From: Planctomycetota bacterium
GTDB lineage: Bacteria; Planctomycetota; PUPC01
DNA: 14,419 nt
Direction of reading: 5' to 3'
Assembly (NCBI GenBank): GCA_003559755.1
Contig: PWKM01000227.1
Location: 1 to 14,419 of the forward strand
A program made the translations under genes and the position numbers. Below the pieces are notes generated by a model that saw nothing but the letters and a program-made list of their open reading frames with translations, had not been told where the DNA came from and made no database searches. Below are positions 1 through 7,555 of the stretch, one piece after another; the stretch's first letter is position 1, and every line of letters begins with the position of its first letter.

Positions 1-139
1 CCATTTCCTTGACGGCGCCGACGAGCGTCTGGTTGATTACTGCGGTGGGGCCGCCCGACTGGGCGATGATCGCGTTGCCGGTCAACGGCGTCGCGGCCGC
101 CGCCTCCTGTCCATTGTTCTCCCGTGCGTCAGATACCAT
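1..139 (-). CDS. 6-phosphofructokinase (probably pyrophosphate-dependent), N-terminal part only
   Basis: Only the first 46 codons lie in the window; the gene runs off the left edge. After about 20 poorly conserved, alanine-rich residues the peptide reads GNAIIAQSGGPTAVINQTLV, the glycine-rich nucleotide/pyrophosphate-binding start of the PfkA fold. The form QSGGPTAVIN is typical of PPi-dependent or PPi-like phosphofructokinases; ATP-dependent enzymes usually have a TSGGDAPGMN-type loop. The family phosphorylates fructose 6-phosphate to fructose 1,6-bisphosphate in glycolysis, reversibly when PPi is the donor. The ATG at 137-139 is preceded by GGAG with 8 nt spacing. The gene is divergent from pheT and has its own promoter. 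Phosphoryl-donor specificity cannot be settled because the deciding residues lie outside the window. Confidence 0.85.
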   Translation of the reverse strand, partial: MVSDARENNGQEAAAATPLTGNAIIAQSGGPTAVINQTLVGAVKEM

Positions 140-206
140 CGTGTTATCTCCGTTTTTCGATTGCTGTCATCGATCTCTGCGACCGTCCAAAAACCTCAAG
201 AGCATC

Positions 207-234
207 ATTATAGAAGCAGGCCCGACCATTTCAA
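207..234 (-). promoter_or_regulatory. Sigma-70 type promoter for the phosphofructokinase gene
   Basis: On the minus strand, TTGAAA (229-234) is followed by a 16 bp spacer and a perfect TATAAT (207-212). The predicted transcript starts near 200, leaving about 60 nt of leader before the ATG at 139. Called from the sequence pattern only. Confidence 0.7.
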
Positions 235-346
235 GGAAGCGAGTCTGGAACGAAACGCCGTGCTGCGACGCCGGGGCCACTCGGAAACGCACCGAACAGG
301 TGTCGCGATGGCGAGCCGGAGCAGGGCGAATGGGCGGCCGCTGTGA

Positions 347-374
347 TTGACTTTCAGCTTGTTCTTCCTATAAT
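347..374 (+). promoter_or_regulatory. Sigma-70 type promoter for pheT
   Basis: TTGACT (347-352), a 16 bp spacer and a perfect TATAAT (369-374). The predicted start near 381 leaves a leader of about 32 nt. That is too short for the attenuator or T-box that often controls phenylalanyl-tRNA synthetase genes. The remaining DNA between this and the phosphofructokinase promoter (about 235-346) shows nothing I recognise. Confidence 0.75.
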
Positions 375-412
375 TCGGCCAGTTTCCGCACCATTCCTCC
401 GAGAGTGTTGAC

Positions 413-2422
413 ATGAAAGTCAGTTACGATTGGTTGTGCCAGTATTGCCGGCCGCTCCCGCCGCCGTCCGAGGTGTCCGAACTGTTCACTCGGCTCGGCC
501 TGGAGGTCGATGCGGTGACCGAGCTGGGCGGCGATACGGTGTTCGAGCTCGAGATAACCGCCAACCGGCCCGACCTGCTGTCGATGATCGGGGTCGCCCG
601 TGACGTGGCGGCGGCCACCGGGGCCGAGCTGAACGTGCCGACTGCGAAGCTCCCGGCCTCCGGCTCGGAATCAGTCGGCGAGTTGACCGGGGTGTCGCTG
701 GAAGCACACGACCTGTGCCTCCGCTATACCGCCCGGCTCGTCCGGGGGGTGACCGTCGGCCCCAGCCCGTCCTGGCTGGCCGACCGGCTCGAGGGGATCG
801 GCCTGCGGCCGGTGAACAACATCGTGGACATCACCAACTTCGTGCTGATGGAATGCGGGCAGCCGCTGCACGCCTTCGATTTCGACAAGCTGGACGGCGG
901 CCGGATCGTCGTGCGCAGGGCCCGACCGGGCGAGACGCTGACCGTGATCGACGGGACCGAGCACGAGTTGACCGATGAGATGCTGGTCATCGCCGATGAA
1001 CGGCGGCCCACCGCCGTCGCCGGGGTGATGGGCGGCCTGGCCACCGAGATCGGTGGCCAGACCACGAACGTCCTGCTCGAGAGCGCCCGGTTCCTGCCCG
1101 CCGGCATCCGCCGCACCTCCCGGGCACTCGGCCTGTCCAGCGATTCGTCCTACCGGTTCGAACGGGGGATCGACCCGGCGGTCGTGGGCTGGGGCTCGGC
1201 CCGGGCCGCCCAGATGATCGTCGAACTGGCGGGCGGCGAACTGGCCGAGGGCATCATCGACGTGGGCCAGCCGCCTGAGGAGCCGATCGAGGTCCGCCTG
1301 CGGCCCGAACGGGCCAGCCGACTGATCGGGGTCGATATCGCCGCCGACCGCCAGCGGGCGATGCTGGCGGCGCTCGGATGCGAGCCGATCGGCGAGCAGG
1401 AAGACGCCATCATATTCCGCGTCCCACCCTCCCGGCCGGACCTCTCCCGCGAGGTCGATCTGATCGAGGAGGTGGCGCGGCTCCACGGCTACGACAAGGT
1501 CCCGCAGGAGACGACGATGCCGGTGCGGGCGGTGCCCGATCAACCGTTCGACGTGCTCGCCCGCCGGGTGCGCGACCTGGCCGCGTCGATGGGCTACAAC
1601 GAGGCACGGACCTCGAGCTTTGCAGCGACCGATGCCGCCGAGCGGTTCAACCACTGGTCGGGCAGGCCGAACATCCTCCGCAACCCGGTAAGCCAGGACG
1701 AGCCGGCTCTCCGCACCAGCTTGCTGCCGGGGCTGCTGGCGGCGAAACGGACCAACCTGCACCGGGGCGTGCCCGAGGTGGCACTGTTCGAGCTGTCGAG
1801 GGTGTACGGCCGCAGCGACGCCGGCCCCAGCGAACGGACCTGCCTCGCCTTCCTCGACGATGACGGGTTCACCGCGCTGAGGGGCACACTCGATGTCCTG
1901 TTCGAGCACCTGGGGCTCGCCGAGCGCGTCCATTACCACGAATACGGCGATGCGAACCTCGCCGAGGGGGCGTCGGCGAAACTGACCCTTGACGGCCGGA
2001 TGCTGGGCCTGGCGGGCGAAACGACGGCGGAGGCCGCCGCCTCGCTCGACCTGAAGCGGCCGACCGTGGTGGCCGAACTCGATTTCGACGTGCTGCTCGA
2101 GACGGCCGAGACCGTCCGGCGCTACCAGCCGCTCGCCAAATTCCCGCCGGTCAAACGCGACTTCTGCGTGGTCGTCGGCGAGGCGGTCACGTGGGCCCAG
2201 TTGGAGGAATGCGTACGGAAACAGGTCGGCCCGATGGCCGAGCAGATGGAGTTCCTCAGCGTGTATCGGGGCGACCAGATCGGCCGGGACGAAAAGGCGG
2301 TCGCATTCTCGCTGACCTTCCGGGCCGAGGACCGCACCCTCACCGGCGGCGAGGTGGACCAGGCCGCGTCCAAGGCGATTCAGGCACTGGAAGAGAAGTA
2401 CAACGCCCGCCTCCGGCAGTAA
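413..2422 (+). CDS. pheT: Phenylalanine--tRNA ligase beta subunit, short form
   Basis: This is the large subunit of the (alpha-beta)2 enzyme that charges tRNA-Phe in the cytoplasm. It carries the editing site that removes mis-charged Tyr and the anticodon-binding domain. In order: an N-terminal B1 piece (about 1-65, with EITANRPDLL); the B3/B4 editing domain (about 95-260, with RPVNNIVDITNFVL and SYRFERGIDP); the B5 domain (about 290-365, ending SRPDLSREVDLIEEVARLHGY); the catalytically inactive class II-like core; and a C-terminal FDX-ACB domain (about 575-669, with FPPVKRDF). At 669 residues it is more than 100 shorter than the usual ~790, because the OB-fold tRNA-binding (EMAP-like) domain normally inserted near residue 40 is missing: GLEVDAV is followed almost at once by the ANRPDLL segment. 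No pheS is adjacent. The ATG is preceded by a weak GAGAG at 7 nt. Confidence 0.96.
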   Translation: MKVSYDWLCQYCRPLPPPSEVSELFTRLGLEVDAVTELGGDTVFELEITANRPDLLSMIGVARDVAAATGAELNVPTAKLPASGSESVGELTGVSLEAHDLCLRYTARLVRGVTVGPSPSWLADRLEGIGLRPVNNIVDITNFVLMECGQPLHAFDFDKLDGGRIVVRRARPGETLTVIDGTEHELTDEMLVIADERRPTAVAGVMGGLATEIGGQTTNVLLESARFLPAGIRRTSRALGLSSDSSYRFERGIDPAVVGWGSARAAQMIVELAGGELAEGIIDVGQPPEEPIEVRLRPERASRLIGVDIAADRQRAMLAALGCEPIGEQEDAIIFRVPPSRPDLSREVDLIEEVARLHGYDKVPQETTMPVRAVPDQPFDVLARRVRDLAASMGYNEARTSSFAATDAAERFNHWSGRPNILRNPVSQDEPALRTSLLPGLLAAKRTNLHRGVPEVALFELSRVYGRSDAGPSERTCLAFLDDDGFTALRGTLDVLFEHLGLAERVHYHEYGDANLAEGASAKLTLDGRMLGLAGETTAEAAASLDLKRPTVVAELDFDVLLETAETVRRYQPLAKFPPVKRDFCVVVGEAVTWAQLEECVRKQVGPMAEQMEFLSVYRGDQIGRDEKAVAFSLTFRAEDRTLTGGEVDQAASKAIQALEEKYNARLRQ

Positions 2423-2498
2423 CCGCGGCGACCGACGGAACAAGAACCACAGCCGACCGAGGGCCGTCTCTACCGTGCAGTGCAACACACGAATCTTT

Positions 2499-3068
2499 AT
2501 GGTCCGCGAGAACCTGCGCGACATCCCCCGCTACGGCCTGCCCCGGGGATACTCGTTCCGCACCTACCGCCCGGGCGACGAGGACGTCTGGGCCGCGATC
2601 CACCAGGACGCCGAGCCGCTGATCGACGTGGACCGCCGGACATTCGAGCGGAACTTCGGCTACGACCGGGACGCCCTCCCCGAACGCTGCTTCTTCCTGG
2701 TGGACCCCGCCGGCCGGGATGTCGGGACCGGGACCGCCTGGTACGAGGAATCGTTCCGGGACGGCGATTACGGCCGCGTGCACTGGATCTGCATCCTCCG
2801 CGAATGGCAGGGCCGGGGGCTGGCGAAGCCGCTGATGACCCACGTGATGGACACGCTCGCTCGCTGGCACGACCGGGCCTACCTCACCACCTCGGCCGGT
2901 CGCCCGCCCGCGGTCAACCTCTACCTCGGCTTCGGCTTTCGGCCCTGCATCCAATCGGATGAGCAGCGGCGGGCGTGGGAGTACCTTGCCGGTAAGCTCG
3001 CCCATCCCGCCCTCGACGAATACCGGGCGCCCGTTCAGGGCGACCTCGGACCGTCCCTCCCCGACTGA
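2499..3068 (+). CDS. GNAT family N-acetyltransferase
   Basis: About 189 residues with one GNAT fold. An N-terminal segment (RENLRDIPRYGLPRGYSFR) is followed by the first strands. The acetyl-CoA pyrophosphate-binding motif A is REWQGRGLAKPL, matching the R/Q-x-x-G-x-G/A loop, and the C-terminal strand-helix contains the typical NLYLGFGFRP (the N-x-Y-x-x-x-G-F pattern). The family transfers acetyl from acetyl-CoA to an amine; the acceptor cannot be read from the sequence. I chose ATG 2499, but an in-frame GTG at 2475 would add eight residues, and neither start has a good ribosome-binding site. The gene lies 76 nt after pheT on the same strand and may be read from the pheT promoter. It ends tail-to-tail with the PNPOx gene, only 29 nt away. 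Confidence 0.85.
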   Translation: MVRENLRDIPRYGLPRGYSFRTYRPGDEDVWAAIHQDAEPLIDVDRRTFERNFGYDRDALPERCFFLVDPAGRDVGTGTAWYEESFRDGDYGRVHWICILREWQGRGLAKPLMTHVMDTLARWHDRAYLTTSAGRPPAVNLYLGFGFRPCIQSDEQRRAWEYLAGKLAHPALDEYRAPVQGDLGPSLPD

Positions 3069-3097
3069 TCTCCGCCCACCAGCAACTCGATCCCGCT

Positions 3098-3544
3098 TTA
3101 CATCCGGAACTCGACGACATCCTGAAACCCGGTGACCAAGCTGTACCGATCGACATCCACGATGATCAGGGCAGAGGCCGGCGACGCCACGAACTCCGCG
3201 AGGTGCCTGTGCTTCGCGAGAAAGAACTCGGCGAACCGGCCGCTGGTGTTCCGATCCTGCTCCCGGGCGTGGCCTGTTACGGTGACAGCGGCCGCCTGTT
3301 CGAAATCCGACACGCGGTTGCTTCGACTGTCGATCAGCATCGCCACCCGATCGTCGGCCAGTATGTTGGTGTACTTCCGGGTTGATTTCGGGGTCGCGAA
3401 CACCAGGTGCTTCAGGTCTTCGCTCGCCGCATATGCGACCAGGCTGGCATGCGGCTGGCCGTCGCAGTGGGTGGCGAGCACTGCGAGTGGCTGAGAACGC
3501 AACAGGGTCTCCAACGCATTGCTCGCTTGATCTTTCGTTCCCAT
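3098..3544 (-). CDS. Pyridoxamine 5'-phosphate oxidase-fold (split-barrel flavin-binding) family protein
   Basis: 148 residues. The sequence has the split-barrel pattern of the PNPOx-like family: LAVLATHCDGQPHASLVAYA (strands 1-2), then HLVFATPKSTRKYTNILADDRVAMLID, where the STRKYTNI segment usually contacts the FMN phosphate. A second half contains VTVTGHAREQD. Members bind FMN, F420 or haem and act as small oxidoreductases or cofactor-binding proteins; the substrate is unknown. The proteins most like this one are usually annotated only as pyridoxamine 5'-phosphate oxidase family, not as true PdxH. The start is supported by GGAG four nt upstream (rather close). The gene is monocistronic, convergent with the GNAT gene and divergent from the permease gene. 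Confidence 0.8.
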   Translation of the reverse strand: MGTKDQASNALETLLRSQPLAVLATHCDGQPHASLVAYAASEDLKHLVFATPKSTRKYTNILADDRVAMLIDSRSNRVSDFEQAAAVTVTGHAREQDRNTSGRFAEFFLAKHRHLAEFVASPASALIIVDVDRYSLVTGFQDVVEFRM

Positions 3545-3595
3545 ATGGCTCCGCCCGATGACTTCGATTCAAGATTGCTTCGCCGACGCTCCCGA

Positions 3596-3624
3596 AGTCT
3601 ACCGGCATTCGGGTGTGTGGTCAA
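3596..3624 (-). promoter_or_regulatory. Sigma-70 type promoter for the PNPOx-family gene
   Basis: On the minus strand, TTGACC (3619-3624), a 17 bp spacer and TAGACT (3596-3601). The predicted start near 3589 gives a leader of about 45 nt. The -35 box matches consensus at five of six positions and the -10 at four of six. Confidence 0.6.
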
Positions 3625-3662
3625 CCGGTTGGCGTTTCCGATGATTTTTTGGGGGCTGGCGC

Positions 3663-3668
3663 TATAAT
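3663..3668 (+). promoter_or_regulatory. Possible -10 element for the permease gene
   Basis: A perfect TATAAT on the plus strand, 114 nt before the permease start. No acceptable -35 hexamer sits 15-19 bp upstream, and the two bases needed for an extended -10 are absent. It may need an activator, or be chance. Confidence 0.35.
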
Positions 3669-3781
3669 GTCGCAAGTTGATTCGGCCAGACTGCCCACAA
3701 CAGCGCGACAGGCACGAGCGCAACGGGTATTCGCTCCGGGTGATCAAGCGGCGCAATAAGGGACGGAATGGGAGGCGCCGA

Positions 3782-4726
3782 ATGGCGCTATTCTGGGTGA
3801 CATTCGAGGCGCTGGCGGCGCTGCTGGTCATTGGCCTGATCGGCTTTTGGATCATTCGCAGGCGGATGCTTCCCGGCCAGGTATTGCGGCCCCTGTCCAC
3901 GCTCGCGATCGAGATCGCGCTGCCCTGTCTTGTGTTCGTCAAGATCGTTGACGGGCTCGGCTCGACGCGAGAGTCCAACTGGTGGGTCTGGCCGCTGGCG
4001 TTCATCGGCTTCATGGCCTGGGCAGGCCTTCTGACGACGCTTTGCTCACTTACAATCAAACGTGGGCGACGCCGAGAGTTCGCGTTGACGCTGCTCTTCC
4101 AGAACATCACGTTCCTCCCGCTGGTGATCCTGACGCAACTGCGGGGGGCCGATTCCTCGATCCTGGCGAACCTGTTCCTGTTCGGCCTGCTGTTTTCGCC
4201 CGTGTTTTTCAACACATATCACCTGTTCTTCGCACGCGAGCGTCGGGCATTCCAGTGGGGCAAGATTCTCCACCCCGTGGTCGTGGCAAGTATTTCGGCG
4301 GTTGTCGTTTCGCTATTATGGGGGCCGGATGTGGTGCCCGGGTTCCTGATGTCGAGTCTGGAGCTCCTGGGCGCAATGGCGGTGCCGCTGCTGATTCTGA
4401 TTCTTGGCGGGAATCTGTACGTCGAGTTCCAGCGGCAGAACAAGCTGTACCTGTCCGACTCGGTGAAGTTCGCCCTTGCGAAGAACGTGGTCTTCCCGCT
4501 CGCCACACTGGTACTGCTCGTCCTGCTCAACATTCCACGGGATTTCGCTCTCATCCTTTTCCTCCAGAGTGCGGTCCCCCCGATCGCCTCGATCCCGATC
4601 TTCGTCGAGCGAGAGGGCGGCGATACGGCCGCCGCCAGCCAGTTCATTATCGCCAGCTTCGCGTTTGCGCTCATCTCGATTCCGCTGTTGATGATGGTCT
4701 TCGGATTATACTTCCCCGTTTTCTGA
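3782..4726 (+). CDS. AEC (auxin efflux carrier) family permease
   Basis: 314 residues, almost entirely hydrophobic, with about ten predicted membrane helices in two blocks of five (roughly 3-25, 38-55, 67-88, 100-117, 122-140, then 159-180, 185-207, 227-247, 250-270, 283-308). The segment IEIALPCLVFVKI matches the signature around helix 2 of bacterial AEC transporters. A broken polar stretch in the second block (LQSAVPPIASIPIFVER) matches the conserved region that forms the transport site. The family exports or imports small organic anions and related solutes across the inner membrane; the substrate here is not predictable. ATG 3782 is chosen because GGAGG ends 6 nt upstream. An in-frame TTG at 3677 would add 35 polar residues and has no such site. 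The next gene follows after 19 nt, which suggests an operon. Confidence 0.85.
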   Translation: MALFWVTFEALAALLVIGLIGFWIIRRRMLPGQVLRPLSTLAIEIALPCLVFVKIVDGLGSTRESNWWVWPLAFIGFMAWAGLLTTLCSLTIKRGRRREFALTLLFQNITFLPLVILTQLRGADSSILANLFLFGLLFSPVFFNTYHLFFARERRAFQWGKILHPVVVASISAVVVSLLWGPDVVPGFLMSSLELLGAMAVPLLILILGGNLYVEFQRQNKLYLSDSVKFALAKNVVFPLATLVLLVLLNIPRDFALILFLQSAVPPIASIPIFVEREGGDTAAASQFIIASFAFALISIPLLMMVFGLYFPVF

Positions 4727-4745
4727 GTCATTTGGGAGACCCTGT

Positions 4746-5690
4746 ATGGAAAAGATCACACTCGGCATCAGCGCCTGTCTGTTGGGCCAGAACATCCGGT
4801 ACGACGGGGGGCACAAGCTGGACCGTTTCCTGCGTGATGAATTCGGCCAGTTTGTCGAGTACGTACCGGTCTGCCCCGAGGTGGAGATCGGGCTGGGGAC
4901 GCCTCGCGAATCGCTCCGGCTTGTCGGTGATCCCGAGGCCCCCCGCCTGGTGACGGGCCGGACCCACATCGACCACACGGAGACGATGAAAAAATGGGCC
5001 GCAAACCGCGTCCGAGAGCTCGAAGGGGAGGACCTGTGCGGCTTCGTCTTCAAGTCGGGCTCACCGAGCAGCGGAATGGAGCGCGTCCGCGTTTACAGCG
5101 AGCAGGGAATGCCGTCGAAGCGCGGCACAGGCATCTGGGCGCGGGCGTTTATGGACCACTTCCCGCTGCTGCCGGTCGAGGACGATGGCCGGCTTCACGA
5201 CGCCCGCATCCGTGAGAACTTCATCGAACGCGTGTTCGTGTACCATCGCTGGCGCCGGACCGCAGCGGAGAAAACCCGCGGTGCCCTGGTCGATTTCCAC
5301 ACGCGGCACAAGCTGTTGATCCTGTCGCACAGTCAGAAGCACTACCGACAGCTCGGCGGGCTTGTCGCACGGGCAAAAGAGCTGGACCCGGATTCGCTGT
5401 TCAACGAGTACGCGGCCCTACTGACGGACGCAATCAAGATAAAGGCCAGCGTTCGTGCGAACGTGAACGTCCTTCAGCACCTGTTGGGCTACTTCAAGGA
5501 GCAACTGTCGGCAGACGAAAAGCAGGAGTTCCTGGAAGTTGTTGAGGAATACCGGGAGGGCCTTGTGCCGCTGATTGTCCCGGTCACACTCGTCAACCAC
5601 TTTGTCCGGAAATACGATCAGCCGTATCTGAAGCAGCAGGTTTATCTGCGACCACATCCGGCTGAACTTCGGCTGCGGAATCACGTGTGA
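4746..5690 (+). CDS. DUF523-DUF1722 fusion protein, TudS-like putative iron-sulfur desulfidase
   Basis: 314 residues with two domains. Residues about 4-145 are DUF523: GISACLLGQNIRYDGGHK at the N-terminus, then VPVCPEVEIGLGTPRES and LCGFVFKSGSPSSG. Three conserved cysteines (Cys11, Cys43, Cys98) fit the [4Fe-4S] ligands described for TudS thiouracil desulfidases of the DUF523 family. Residues about 185-300 are DUF1722 (HKLLILSHSQKHYRQLGGLV), the domain found alone in E. coli YbgA, with no settled function. The tandem arrangement is known across bacteria. I infer a cytoplasmic sulfur-removing or thiolated-base-related enzyme; the true substrate is open. GGGAG lies 7 nt before the ATG. The gene is probably co-transcribed with the permease 19 nt upstream. 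Confidence 0.9.
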   Translation: MEKITLGISACLLGQNIRYDGGHKLDRFLRDEFGQFVEYVPVCPEVEIGLGTPRESLRLVGDPEAPRLVTGRTHIDHTETMKKWAANRVRELEGEDLCGFVFKSGSPSSGMERVRVYSEQGMPSKRGTGIWARAFMDHFPLLPVEDDGRLHDARIRENFIERVFVYHRWRRTAAEKTRGALVDFHTRHKLLILSHSQKHYRQLGGLVARAKELDPDSLFNEYAALLTDAIKIKASVRANVNVLQHLLGYFKEQLSADEKQEFLEVVEEYREGLVPLIVPVTLVNHFVRKYDQPYLKQQVYLRPHPAELRLRNHV

Positions 5691-5729
5691 CGCCGCCGAC
5701 AGATGAAAGCAACTTCCGGGGGTGCCTTT

Positions 5730-5757
5730 CCGGGCATCCGCGCTCACGGATGCCCGG
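5730..5757. terminator. Hairpin between convergent genes
   Basis: A perfect 11 bp inverted repeat, CCGGGCATCCG / CGGATGCCCGG, with a 6 nt loop, lies between two convergent stop codons (5690 and 5763). This is the usual place for a shared bidirectional terminator. No run of T follows on either strand, so it is not a textbook intrinsic terminator; it may protect 3' ends. Confidence 0.55.
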
Positions 5758-5762
5758 CGATG

Positions 5763-6233
5763 TCAGGCGGTCCCCTCGAGTGCCTTCATCAGGTTGGGCA
5801 CGGTCGCCTTCGGGCTGACCTTGTACCACGCATGAAGGACATCGCCCTTTTCATCGATCAGAAATGCCGACCGTATCATCCCCATGTACTTTTTTCCGAA
5901 CATCGACTTCTCGCCCCATACGCCGTACGCCTCGGCGACGGTGTGATCTTCGTCACACAGGAGCGGGAACCCAAGCCGATGCTTCTGGTCGAACTTCGCC
6001 TGTGCAGACGGCCCGTCCGGGCTGATCCCAACCGCAACCACGCCGGTCTCTGCCAGTTGAGGCAGGGCGTCACGGACGGCACATGCCTGGATGGTGCAGC
6101 CGGGGGTGTTGGCCTTGGGGTAGAAATAGACCAACAGGCGGTCGCCCTTGAAATCGGACAGCTTGACCGTATTCCCCTCCTGATCCTTGAGTTCAAATGC
6201 CGGCGCCTTGGAACCCGCGACGAGTTTCTCCAT
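5763..6233 (-). CDS. bcp: Peroxiredoxin, thioredoxin-dependent thiol peroxidase (Bcp/PrxQ type)
   Basis: 156 residues, the normal length for Bcp/PrxQ. The thioredoxin fold contains YPKANTPGCTIQACAVRD: the peroxidatic cysteine is Cys46 and the resolving cysteine Cys51, five residues apart, as in E. coli Bcp (atypical 2-Cys). Thr43 and Arg119 or a nearby arginine would complete the active site. The protein reduces hydrogen peroxide and organic or lipid hydroperoxides with electrons from thioredoxin, in the cytoplasm. The start at 6233 is clear: AGGAGG lies just upstream. A longer reading frame to 6347 has no support. It lies downstream of the type III PKS gene on the same strand, 165 nt away, and appears to have its own promoter. 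Confidence 0.93.
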   Translation of the reverse strand: MEKLVAGSKAPAFELKDQEGNTVKLSDFKGDRLLVYFYPKANTPGCTIQACAVRDALPQLAETGVVAVGISPDGPSAQAKFDQKHRLGFPLLCDEDHTVAEAYGVWGEKSMFGKKYMGMIRSAFLIDEKGDVLHAWYKVSPKATVPNLMKALEGTA

Positions 6234-6318
6234 CTTTTCCACCTCCTGTTTCGAAGTTGCCCGGACTTGTAACCGGCCGTTTACCGTGTGCGACTCCGCA
6301 AGCCAGCCGGACACGAAA

Positions 6319-6347
6319 ATTCTACGATTGGGCACGGCCTCGATCAA
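6319..6347 (-). promoter_or_regulatory. Sigma-70 type promoter for the thiol peroxidase gene
   Basis: On the minus strand, TTGATC (6342-6347), a 17 bp spacer and TAGAAT (6319-6324). The predicted start near 6312 gives a leader of about 78 nt. It suggests that the peroxidase gene can be read independently of the PKS gene. Confidence 0.6.
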
Positions 6348-6398
6348 TCACTCGGCTTTATGAGAAAAGCGTAGGTTGTCGGCACGGGCCCTGCAACA

Positions 6399-7454
6399 TC
6401 ATCCGCCACCGCCAAACACGACGAGCGCGGCAAACGCGGTGAAACCGGCTCCGAACGACAGGAGCACGCCCAAGTCGCCCGATTGCGGGCCCGCCCGATC
6501 GAGGATGCGCCGGAGTGCGAACAGGACAGTGGGCGAGGACATGTTCCCGTATTCGCGGAACACCTCGTAGGACGCCTGAAGCTCGTTGTCGTTGAACCCG
6601 AATGCTTCGGCGACTCGGTCCAGGACCGCCGTTCCTCCCGCGTGGACAGCCCACTGGCTCACGTCGCCCTGATGCAGCTTGTTCCGTTCCAGCAGCCGCT
6701 CGGTCACCTCACGCACCAGCCGTGCGCCGATCAGGGGAACGCGCGTGCTGAGGGTGTTTCTCAGCCGGCCGTCCTGCCAGCGGTAGCGCAGGGCCTCGCG
6801 ATGATCGGGGTACACGCCTGATTCGAAATCAAGGACACGCAGCAGGCACCGCGAACTGTCGCGATCCAGGACCGCGCCGGCCGCCCCGTCTCCGAATATG
6901 CAATTGCTTATCACGAGGTCGCGCTCCGGGCCCATAAACAGGGTGGCGGAGCAGACCTCGAAGGCCACCGAGAGGGCCGGACCGCCCGCGGCTACGGTTC
7001 CGGCCGCACATTCCCAGTTGGGCAAGGCCCCGCCGCACCCCATGCCCATCAGGTCGAACACGCGCACCGAATCACTCAGCCCGAGGTCTTCGACCAGATA
7101 GGACGACATCGCCGGGCACAGGTACCCTGTGCAGGTATTTGTGACGAGGGTGCGCACCTGTTTCGGGTCGAGGTCCGCCGCGAGCAGCGCGGCCCGACCT
7201 GCGTCAGCCGCCATCGGGCGCCCGAACCGTTCGAACCGCTTGATGAGTTCGTCTTGCTGGTTTTGGAGGATTTCTCGCAAGTGGTCCATCCCCACATACC
7301 GCCCGCGGATCGGCCCCTCGAGAAGGATGCGGCGGTAGAGGTCACGCTCGTCGGGCTCCAGCTCGAAGCAGGCATCGTAATATTCAAACGCCTCTTCCTG
7401 TGTGACGTAGAGCGGCGGATTGGCCGTGGCCAGAGAAAGGACAGCCGCACGCAT
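6399..7454 (-). CDS. Type III polyketide synthase (chalcone/stilbene synthase family)
   Basis: 351 residues, the usual length. The thiolase-fold catalytic triad is present: Cys140 in DLMGMGCGGALPN, His271 in WAVHAGGTAVLD, and Asn304 in EYGNMSSPTVLFAL, the strongly conserved chalcone-synthase signature. The family extends an acyl-CoA (or acyl-ACP) starter with malonyl-CoA units and cyclises the chain to a resorcinol, phloroglucinol or pyrone. The usual HPGG and GFGPG loops are changed here to HAGG (271-274) and SFGAG (333-337). I chose ATG 7454 because conserved sequence starts there and a good promoter lies just upstream; GGGAG is 9 nt away. Longer starts would overlap the divergent gene. Because hydroxylase and methyltransferase genes face it, an alkylresorcinol-like phenolic lipid product is the best guess; the starter is unknown. 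Confidence 0.9.
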   Translation of the reverse strand: MRAAVLSLATANPPLYVTQEEAFEYYDACFELEPDERDLYRRILLEGPIRGRYVGMDHLREILQNQQDELIKRFERFGRPMAADAGRAALLAADLDPKQVRTLVTNTCTGYLCPAMSSYLVEDLGLSDSVRVFDLMGMGCGGALPNWECAAGTVAAGGPALSVAFEVCSATLFMGPERDLVISNCIFGDGAAGAVLDRDSSRCLLRVLDFESGVYPDHREALRYRWQDGRLRNTLSTRVPLIGARLVREVTERLLERNKLHQGDVSQWAVHAGGTAVLDRVAEAFGFNDNELQASYEVFREYGNMSSPTVLFALRRILDRAGPQSGDLGVLLSFGAGFTAFAALVVFGGGG

Positions 7455-7506
7455 TGCTGGGAACTCCCGGTCGGTGATGGGTGGCCCTATTGCAGCGATG
7501 GGCTTG

Positions 7507-7535
7507 ATTGTATCGATGAAGAGAACCGATGACAA
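7507..7535 (-). promoter_or_regulatory. Sigma-70 type promoter for the type III PKS gene
   Basis: On the minus strand, TTGTCA (7530-7535), a 17 bp spacer and TACAAT (7507-7512), each five of six to consensus. The predicted start near 7500 leaves a leader of about 45 nt. Confidence 0.7.
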
Positions 7536-7555
7536 CTGCTGTTCTGGCCGGGTGC

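Noticed and set aside
671..2524. Long minus-strand reading frame (617 codons) opposite pheT
   Set aside because: It is the complement of a clear pheT; the translation is rich in R, G, P, H and D with no recognisable domain, as expected in GC-rich DNA.
2340..3608. Minus-strand reading frame of 422 codons across the GNAT and PNPOx genes
   Set aside because: It overlaps two recognisable genes and has low-complexity composition with no known motif.
3677..3781. Upstream TTG start for the permease, adding 35 residues
   Set aside because: The extension is polar and arginine-rich, whereas ATG 3782 has GGAGG at 6 nt spacing.
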